Assembly: GCF_002234575.2 (NCBI RefSeq)
Contig: NZ_CP022464.2
Span: forward strand, 6,262,001 to 6,326,000
Direction of reading: 5' to 3'
Source of the DNA: Enterocloster bolteae
Lineage (GTDB): Bacteria > Bacillota > Clostridia > Lachnospirales > Lachnospiraceae
DNA: 64,000 nucleotides
In this document: piece by piece, positions 58,304-64,000 of the stretch
Layout of the letters: every line of letters begins with the position of its first letter
Position numbering within the stretch: position 1 is the stretch's first letter
The notes under the pieces: model-generated
What the model saw: the letters and a program-made list of their open reading frames with translations, nothing else
The model's database searches: none
Told to the model about the DNA's origin: nothing
Position numbers and translations under genes: made by a program

Positions 58304-60805
58304 ATGAAGGTTTGTACGAATGCTTACACGGTCGCCAAAAAGGACAGTTACTTTTCAGTGATGACCAACAGTGTGGAAATCCGCATTCTTTTTCTGACAG
58401 ATTCCATCCTGCGTATCAGGGCCGGATTTGACGGCGATTTCGCGGAGGAATCCTACAGCCTTGTGATGACAGCATGGGAAGACCGGATGGATGATTTCCT
58501 GAAGGGCCGCAGAACACGGGTGGAAGCGGCAGACGCAGTCCTGTCGGACGGGGACAGGGAGGCAGTAATTGAAGGACGTATTCTGAAGGTAGTGGTGGAG
58601 AAGGATCCGTTTCGCATCTGCGTGTATGACAAAGAGGGTACCCTGCTTCACGCCGACATCGTGGATTTGGCCTATATGGAGGACAGCAACCACCGCCGGA
58701 TTCACACCAGTGAGATTTCACCGGAAGACTGTTTCTACGGCTTTGGTGAGAAGAGCGGCAGCTTCAACAAAGCCCAGAAATTCATGAGCATGAGCCCCAA
58801 AGACGCCATGGGATACAACCCCAGGGAAACCGATTCACTTTACAAACATATCCCCTTTTACATAAAATTAAACCGCGGAACCAGGAAGGCTGTGGGGTAT
58901 TTCTACCACAACACCTGTGAGTGCGATTTTGATATGGGCCGCGAAAAGAGCAACTACTGGAAGCCCCACAGCCGTTACCGGACAGACGGCGGCGACATTG
59001 ACCTCTTCCTCATTGCAGGCCCCTCCGTGCGTCAGGTCGTGGAGCGCTATACGGATCTCACCGGCAAATCAGCCATGCTTCCCCGGTATGCGCTTGGATA
59101 CCTGGGATCCTCCATGTACTATCCGGAGCTGGATAATGACTGCGATGACGCTATCCTGGATTTCATCGACACCACTAGGGAAGAGAAGATACCGGTTGAC
59201 GGTTTCCAGCTTTCCTCCGGCTACTGCACCGTGGAAACGGACAAAGGCATCAAGCGCTGCGTCTTTACCTGGAATAAAAAGCGCTTCAAGGACCCCAGGG
59301 AATTCTTTGCTCAGATGGAAAAGAGAGGAGTAACCGTGTCCCCTAACGTTAAGCCCGGCATCCTCCTGATTCATCCTAAGCTGGATGAGATGAAGGCCAA
59401 AGGCATGTTTATAAAGGCCAGCGACAGCGATGAACCCGGTATCGGAACATGGTGGGGCGGCAAGGGTGTGTTCGCAGACTTTACCAACCCCTCCACCCGG
59501 ACTTACTGGAAGGAAATGCTTAAGGAAAATGTCCTGGAATACGGCACCAGCTCTGTGTGGAACGACAACTGTGAATATGACAGCCTGGTGGATAAGGACT
59601 GCCGATGTGATTTTGAGGGCAAGGGCGGTACCATCGGCCAGCTGAAGTCCGTCATGTCCAATATCATGTGCCATATCACGGATGAGGCTATTCACGAAAC
59701 CTTCACCAACACCCGCCCTTATATCGTGTGCCGTTCCGGCCACTGCGGCATCCAGCGCTATGCCCAGACCTGGGCAGGAGACAACCTGACCTGCTGGGAC
59801 TCCTTAAAATACAACATTGCAACCATCCTGGGCATGAGCCTTTCCGGCGTAGCCAACCAGGGCTGCGACATCGGCGGCTTCTACGGACCATCGCCGGAAG
59901 CAGAGCTTATGGTGCGCTGGATTCAAAACGGTATATTCCAGCCCCGTTTCTCCATCCACTCCACCAACACCGACAACACGGTGACAGAACCCTGGATGTA
60001 CGGCGACTGTACGGATTACATCCTGGAGGCTATCGGACTGCGCTACCAGTTAAGTCCCTACCTCTACTCACTGATGGAGCGGGCCCATGAAACAGGACTT
60101 CCCATCATGGAGCCCATGTGCAGTGCATTCCAGGAAGATGTGAAGTGCTACGAGGAGGGCGTGGACTTTATGCTGGGTGATTCCCTGCTGGTGGCCAATG
60201 TGGTGGAAAAGGGCGCCGTCTCCAGAAAGGTATACCTGCCTGAAGGCGAAACCTTCTACGATTTCTATACAAGGGCCGCCTATGAGGGTGGACGCACCGT
60301 GGAGCTCCCTGTGGACCTGGGATCCATACCTCTGTTTGTGAGAAGCGGAGCCATTATTCCCATGGCGGAAGACAGGCTTGATAACCTAAAGACCCAGCAG
60401 GCAGAACACATACGAATCCTGTGCGCGGCCGACAGGGACGGCCGGTTTGAGCTCTATGAGGACGACGGCATTTCCATGGACTATGAAAAGGGAGGCTGCC
60501 TGAAGACCTCCATAACCATGACAGCCGGAGAACGCACTGTTTTGGATTTCCATCAGGAAGGCCATTATGAGACAGCCGTAAAGACGCTGTATCTGGATAT
60601 GATACACCGTGAGAAAGCACCTTACTGGGTTAAGGCAGACGGCGAGACCATTCCTCATTTCCTCCACAGGAGAAAATTTGAGGATGCGGACTGCGGATGG
60701 TATTACAGCCAGAGGCTTAAGTCCGTTCAGATTAAATACCCTAATCCTAAGAAGGATTATCAGGTGATCGTATCTTTTGAGCAGTTCGACCTGATTGGTA
60801 TGTAA
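58304..60805 (+). CDS. GH31 family glycosidase (alpha-glucosidase/alpha-xylosidase type)
   Basis: A 833-residue cytoplasmic glycoside hydrolase without signal peptide. The N-terminal beta-sandwich ends near 260, then the (beta/alpha)8 barrel holds the nucleophile Asp421 in WNDNCEYD and the acid/base Asp493 in WAGDNLTCWDS. CGIQRYAQTWAGDN and GCDIGGFYGPSPEAELMVRW are GH31 motifs. The start follows AAGGAGG with 9 nt. It removes alpha-linked glucose or xylose (or other) residues from imported or intracellular glycosides. Operon with a TRAP importer is unusual because TRAP systems mostly carry acids. Bond specificity cannot be read. Confidence 0.9.
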   Translation: MKVCTNAYTVAKKDSYFSVMTNSVEIRILFLTDSILRIRAGFDGDFAEESYSLVMTAWEDRMDDFLKGRRTRVEAADAVLSDGDREAVIEGRILKVVVEKDPFRICVYDKEGTLLHADIVDLAYMEDSNHRRIHTSEISPEDCFYGFGEKSGSFNKAQKFMSMSPKDAMGYNPRETDSLYKHIPFYIKLNRGTRKAVGYFYHNTCECDFDMGREKSNYWKPHSRYRTDGGDIDLFLIAGPSVRQVVERYTDLTGKSAMLPRYALGYLGSSMYYPELDNDCDDAILDFIDTTREEKIPVDGFQLSSGYCTVETDKGIKRCVFTWNKKRFKDPREFFAQMEKRGVTVSPNVKPGILLIHPKLDEMKAKGMFIKASDSDEPGIGTWWGGKGVFADFTNPSTRTYWKEMLKENVLEYGTSSVWNDNCEYDSLVDKDCRCDFEGKGGTIGQLKSVMSNIMCHITDEAIHETFTNTRPYIVCRSGHCGIQRYAQTWAGDNLTCWDSLKYNIATILGMSLSGVANQGCDIGGFYGPSPEAELMVRWIQNGIFQPRFSIHSTNTDNTVTEPWMYGDCTDYILEAIGLRYQLSPYLYSLMERAHETGLPIMEPMCSAFQEDVKCYEEGVDFMLGDSLLVANVVEKGAVSRKVYLPEGETFYDFYTRAAYEGGRTVELPVDLGSIPLFVRSGAIIPMAEDRLDNLKTQQAEHIRILCAADRDGRFELYEDDGISMDYEKGGCLKTSITMTAGERTVLDFHQEGHYETAVKTLYLDMIHREKAPYWVKADGETIPHFLHRRKFEDADCGWYYSQRLKSVQIKYPNPKKDYQVIVSFEQFDLIGM

Positions 60806-60817
60806 AGACAGGCATTC

Positions 60818-60846
60818 GCTTCCCCTCCCGCTTACAGAGGGGAAGC
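60818..60846 (+). other. Intercistronic hairpin between GH31 and dctP
   Basis: GCTTCCCCTC (60818-60827) and GAGGGGAAGC (60837-60846) form a perfect 10-bp stem with a 9-nt loop and no U tract. It probably protects one side of a processed mRNA, favouring unequal expression of GH31 and the binding protein. Confidence 0.6.
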
Positions 60847-60872
60847 CGCTACATAGAAAGGGGATATTGAAA

Positions 60873-61898
60873 ATGAAAAAATTTGCAGCAGCAATGGCAG
60901 CGGCTTTGAGTCTGGCGGTACTGGGGCTTTCCGGGTGCGCCCAGAGCGGCGCCAAGACCAGCGCGGAGGCCTCAGCGGAAAATCCCATGGTGCTTACTCT
61001 GGCTCACGGCCTCAGCGAAACCCATACGGTACATATTGCGATGACGGAATTTGCAGACAAGGTGGAGGAACGGACAAACGGACGAATCCAGGTCCGCATC
61101 CTTCCAAACGGCCAGCTGGGTTCCGAAAATGAGAACATGGAGCAGCTGATGGCCGGTGTCATTTCCATGACCAAGGTATCTGCTCCCGGCCTTGCCACCT
61201 ACAACGAATCCTATCACGCCTTCGGCCTTCCCTATATCTTTGACGATACGGAAGACTTTTACCATGTAATGGATTCTGATCCGATGCAGGACTTCTTCCT
61301 TTCCTCCTCTGACGACGGATTCGTCACCCTGACCTACTACACCTCAGGCGCCCGTTCCTTTTACACCAAGAACAAGGCAATCCGCACGCCGGCTGACTTA
61401 AAGGGGCTGAAAATCCGTGTACAGGATATGAAATCCCAGACTGATATGATGAAGGCCTTAGGCGGAATCCCGGTAGCCATGTCCTACGGCGATGTATATA
61501 CCTCTCTCCAGACCGGCATTATCGACGGCACTGAGAACAATGAAACAGCACTTACCACCGGCAAACATGGCGAAATCTGCAAGGTATATTCCACAGACCA
61601 GCACGCCATGATTCCCGATGTAATGGTCATGAGCGCCAAGGTATGGAAGACCATCAGTCCCCAGGACCAGAACATCATCCTGGAAGCAGCCCGCGAATCC
61701 ACGGAAAGCCACAAGATTGCATGGGATGCCGCCATTGATGAGGCCATCCAGGAGGCAGAGTCCCAGATGGGAGTGGAATTCGTAAACGATGTTGACAAAG
61801 ATGCGTTCCGCCAGGCCACAAGCGGTATGATTGACGATTACTGCGCACAGTATCCGGGTGTGAAGGAACTGCTTGACACCATTGATTCGGTAGAATAA
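60873..61898 (+). CDS. dctP: TRAP transporter solute-binding lipoprotein DctP (GH31 operon)
   Basis: A 341-residue extracellular binding protein. Lipobox LSGCAQS at about 19-25, short linker, then LTLAHGLSETHTVHIAMTEF, GQLGSENENMEQLMAG, the substrate-arginine region LKGLKIRVQDMKSQ and SLQTGIIDGTENNETAL, all DctP hallmarks. The start at 60873 has AAAGGGG 9 nt upstream. It lies 67 nt after the GH31 stop, beyond an intercistronic hairpin. The acid-binding Arg is present, so its ligand is likely an acidic sugar or glycoside. Confidence 0.9.
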   Translation: MKKFAAAMAAALSLAVLGLSGCAQSGAKTSAEASAENPMVLTLAHGLSETHTVHIAMTEFADKVEERTNGRIQVRILPNGQLGSENENMEQLMAGVISMTKVSAPGLATYNESYHAFGLPYIFDDTEDFYHVMDSDPMQDFFLSSSDDGFVTLTYYTSGARSFYTKNKAIRTPADLKGLKIRVQDMKSQTDMMKALGGIPVAMSYGDVYTSLQTGIIDGTENNETALTTGKHGEICKVYSTDQHAMIPDVMVMSAKVWKTISPQDQNIILEAARESTESHKIAWDAAIDEAIQEAESQMGVEFVNDVDKDAFRQATSGMIDDYCAQYPGVKELLDTIDSVE

Positions 61899-61912
61899 GG
61901 GGAGGTAATCAC

Positions 61913-62413
61913 ATGAATGAAATATTATCTGTCATCAAAAAGTGGATGACCCGTCTTTTAGCCGGCATAGCCACTGTGCTGCTGTCCGTTATGACCCTTC
62001 TGGTCCTGTACCAGGTATTTACACGCTACGTGCTCAACAGCCCGGCTGCCTTTACCGAGGAGCTGGTGCGTTACTTCCTGATTTGGACCGGTTTCATCGG
62101 AGCTGCCTATGCCTTCATCACCAGGGAACACATGTGCCTGGTGCTGGTGCGTGACAGCTTAAGCCCGGCAGGCCGCCGGATTCTGATGACAGTTATTGAT
62201 GTGCTGATTCTGCTCTTTGCCGTCTTTGTCATCACCATAGGCGGATTCAAGCTGGCGTTAAGCGCCCAGAAGGTGTTCTCCGCGCTGCTGGGGATTCCCA
62301 GAAGCCTGGTATATGCCATGGCGCCCATCTCCGGACTGTTCATCATCCTGGCACAGATTATCAACATCTATGAGGATGTAACCGGAATCACCATAGAAGG
62401 AGGGAATGAGTAA
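61913..62413 (+). CDS. dctQ: TRAP transporter small permease DctQ (GH31 operon)
   Basis: A 166-residue four-helix subunit: LLAGIATVLLSVMTLLVLYQ, then NSPAAFTEELVRYFLIWTGFIG with the conserved TEE-x-R element, two further helices and a charged C-terminus. The start follows GGGGAGG with 6 nt. The stop and the dctM start share one base (TAATG). Confidence 0.9.
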   Translation: MNEILSVIKKWMTRLLAGIATVLLSVMTLLVLYQVFTRYVLNSPAAFTEELVRYFLIWTGFIGAAYAFITREHMCLVLVRDSLSPAGRRILMTVIDVLILLFAVFVITIGGFKLALSAQKVFSALLGIPRSLVYAMAPISGLFIILAQIINIYEDVTGITIEGGNE

Positions 62414-63714
62414 TGAGTATCGGACTTACAACAGTCATTCTGTTTGCGGTATTTGGCATCCTGCTGTTCCTCAGCTGCCCAATCTCCGTCAGCATCGTAA
62501 TCGCATCCATCGTAACTGCCGTCTCCAGCCTGTCCTGGGACCAGATTACCTTCATCACCATGCAGAAGATGAACAGCGGCGTGGAGAGCTTCTCCCTGCT
62601 TGCCATCCCTCTCTTTATCCTGGCCGGCAACATCATGAATAACGGCGGAATCGCCAGACGCCTTGTCAACTTTGCCAAGCTGTTTGTGGGCTGGATTCCA
62701 GGTTCCCTGGCCCAGGCCAACATTGTGGGCAACATGCTCTTTGGCGCGCTGTCCGGTTCATCCGTGGCAGCTGCATCCGCCATGGGCGGCTGTATCTATC
62801 CCATCCAGAAAGACGAGGGCTACGACCCTGCCTTTGCCACAGCCGTCAACATTGCCTCGGCTCCCACCGGACTCCTGATCCCCCCTACCAGCGCATTCAT
62901 CGTGTACTCCACGGTAGCAGGCGGCGTGTCCATATCCACTCTGTTCATGGCCGGATACATTCCCGGCATACTGATGGGCGTTGGCTCCATGGTGGTGGCT
63001 TTCATTTACGCCAAAAAGCATAAATATCCGGTATCCGGCCGCACCCCCATGAAGGAAGCCGTAAAAGTGACATTGGAAGCCATTCCCAGCCTGCTGCTCA
63101 TCATCATTGTAATCGGCGGTATCGTGGGAGGCATCTTCACTGCCACTGAGGGAGCAGGTATCTGCGTGCTTTACTGCCTGATTCTTTCCATCTGTTACAA
63201 GAGCCTTACCGTGAAGTCCTTCATGAAGATTCTAGTAAGCAGCTCATGCACCAGCGGCATCATCCTGTTCCTGATATCCGCTTCCTCCGCCATGTCCTTT
63301 GTCATGGCATACTCAGGAATCCCGGCAGCCATCAGCGAGGGCATCATGTCCATATCCACCAACAAATACGTGATCCTGCTGCTGATGAACATAATCCTGA
63401 TGGTTGTGGGAATGTTTATGGATATCACGCCGGCTATCCTGATTTTTACTCCTATTTTCCTTCCTATCGCCCAGAGTTTAGGAATGACTGACATTCAGTT
63501 CGGCGTCATGTTAATCTTCAATATGTGCCTGGGCAACATCACGCCTCCTGTTGGTTCCGTACTGTTCGTGGGCTGCGGCATCAGCAAAATCAGCATTGAA
63601 CAGGTGACCAGAACGCTGCTTCCCTACTTTGCGGTACTGTTCCTCCTGCTTATGGCCGTTACCTATATACCGGCGCTGTCGCTGGGTATTCCGGGCCTGA
63701 TGGGATTAATTTAG
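62413..63714 (+). CDS. dctM: TRAP transporter large permease DctM (GH31 operon)
   Basis: A 433-residue permease with the family pattern: SIGLTTVILFAVFGILLFLS, NIMNNGGIARRLVNFAKLF, SGSSVAAASAMGGCIYP, LLIPPTSAFIVYSTVAGG and the C-terminal LGNITPPVGSVLFVGCGI. It is translated by a one-base overlap with dctQ and is the last gene of the operon, 36 nt before a large stem-loop. Third DctM of the window; it resembles the other two in motifs but is not adjacent to sugar-acid enzymes. Confidence 0.92.
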   Translation: MSIGLTTVILFAVFGILLFLSCPISVSIVIASIVTAVSSLSWDQITFITMQKMNSGVESFSLLAIPLFILAGNIMNNGGIARRLVNFAKLFVGWIPGSLAQANIVGNMLFGALSGSSVAAASAMGGCIYPIQKDEGYDPAFATAVNIASAPTGLLIPPTSAFIVYSTVAGGVSISTLFMAGYIPGILMGVGSMVVAFIYAKKHKYPVSGRTPMKEAVKVTLEAIPSLLLIIIVIGGIVGGIFTATEGAGICVLYCLILSICYKSLTVKSFMKILVSSSCTSGIILFLISASSAMSFVMAYSGIPAAISEGIMSISTNKYVILLLMNIILMVVGMFMDITPAILIFTPIFLPIAQSLGMTDIQFGVMLIFNMCLGNITPPVGSVLFVGCGISKISIEQVTRTLLPYFAVLFLLLMAVTYIPALSLGIPGLMGLI

Positions 63715-63749
63715 GGAAATCATAAGATGCGTTTTAGTATGCAACATAA

Positions 63750-63788
63750 CAGCAGGCCGCCCGGGCATATTGCCCGGGCGGCCTGCTG
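63750..63788 (+). terminator. Large GC-rich stem-loop after the GH31-TRAP operon
   Basis: An uninterrupted 18-bp stem (63750-63767 with 63771-63788, starting CAGCAGGCCGCCCGGG) with a 3-nt loop, followed by TCTGTGTATTTCC. The U run is weak, so it may act as a terminator or an mRNA-end stabiliser. The rest of 63715-63909 shows nothing coding. Confidence 0.65.
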
Positions 63789-63909
63789 TCTGTGTATTTC
63801 CCTGACCTGTTGGCTTTGGATCCTGTCCGCCTAACAATCACATGTGTTCTCAACATAATGAAGAAATTCAATCCGTTCAGGACTTACTCCTTCCTTATCC
63901 GTGCTTTCT

Positions 63910-64000
63910 CTACAGCACCTTCTCCAAAAATCCTCTGGCTCTGTCGCTCTTGGGATTCTTAAAGAACTCATCCGGGTTGGCGTCCTCCACTATCTGCCCG
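63910..64000 (-). CDS. Amino-acid ABC transporter ATPase, C-terminal fragment (GlnQ-type)
   Basis: Reading back from the right edge gives 29 residues and a TAG stop: GQIVEDANPDEFFKNPKSDR then ARGFLEKVL. This matches the conserved end of GlnQ/HisP-type polar amino-acid ATPases (G-x-I-V-E-x-x-x-P-x-x-x-F-x-N-P...R...FL). The body lies outside the window. It is convergent with the GH31-TRAP operon. Confidence 0.75.
   Translation of the reverse strand, partial: GQIVEDANPDEFFKNPKSDRARGFLEKVL

Noticed and set aside
63750..63788. Large palindrome as an attachment site or mobile-element end
   Set aside because: No integrase, direct repeat or tRNA nearby. Its place between two convergent gene ends is simply explained as a terminator-type stem-loop.
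1..64000. CRISPR arrays, insertion sequences, tRNA or rRNA genes
   Set aside because: No regularly spaced repeats with unique spacers, no transposase-like frame and no cloverleaf or rRNA-like stretch was noticed on reading either strand.

Overview
The window looks like chromosome of a gut Lachnospiraceae (Clostridia), most like the Enterocloster/Clostridium bolteae-clostridioforme group. This is inferred from the moderately high GC, strong AGGAGG ribosome binding sites, frequent 1-4 bp gene overlaps, Firmicute-type families (PadR/DUF1700/DUF4097/PspC, AgrC-LytTR, ABC-F) and several TRAP and sugar ABC uptake operons. I saw no rRNA, tRNA, CRISPR array, insertion sequence, integrase or phage gene. 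The window is dense metabolic and regulatory DNA.

Layout. 1-0.75 kb: start of pstS (cut by the window edge) behind a PHO-box-like repeat. 1-10 kb: a galacto-N-biose/lacto-N-biose locus on the minus strand (GH112 phosphorylase, sugar ABC transporter, NahK-type kinase, nucleotidyltransferase), with a divergent AraC activator and matching 21-bp-spaced direct repeats in both promoters. 10-13 kb: a small zinc-ribbon membrane protein, then an antibiotic-resistance-type ABC-F protein behind a 370-nt leader with coupled upstream ORFs and a terminator that contains its ribosome binding site. 12.7-16 kb: modABC plus a DUF4213/DUF364 gene behind a ModE-like box. 16-20.7 kb: LysR, a DUF1275 protein and an M16C peptidase. 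20.8-28.6 kb: a GntR-headed sugar-acid operon (TRAP transporter, IolB-like isomerase, GldA-like dehydrogenase, RspA/ManD-type dehydratase, SDR). 28.6-37 kb: two NSS transporters, an Fe/phosphonate-type ABC transporter with a PHP phosphoesterase, and a coiled-coil protein behind a sigma28-like promoter. 37.4-43.5 kb: a second TRAP operon with two aldolases and a YhcH protein, under a divergent LysR. 43.6-48.9 kb: an NAD-linked formate dehydrogenase (NuoE, NuoF, Cys-type FdhA, FdhD). 48.9-52.5 kb: an AEC carrier, then a PadR-DUF1700-DUF4097-PspC envelope operon behind two tandem PadR-type palindromes. 52.5-58 kb: an AgrC/LytTR pair, a receiver-like protein lacking the expected Asp, a GGDEF protein, an acyltransferase and an AraC regulator. 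58.3-63.7 kb: a GH31 glycosidase with a third TRAP transporter. The far end is the C-terminus of an amino-acid ABC ATPase.

How it fits together. The region is mostly uptake and breakdown of host or plant glycans and sugar acids, each unit with its own regulator. The molybdate transporter could feed the molybdopterin formate dehydrogenase. Operator and attenuator assignments are read by eye from repeats and spacing. No database search was run.
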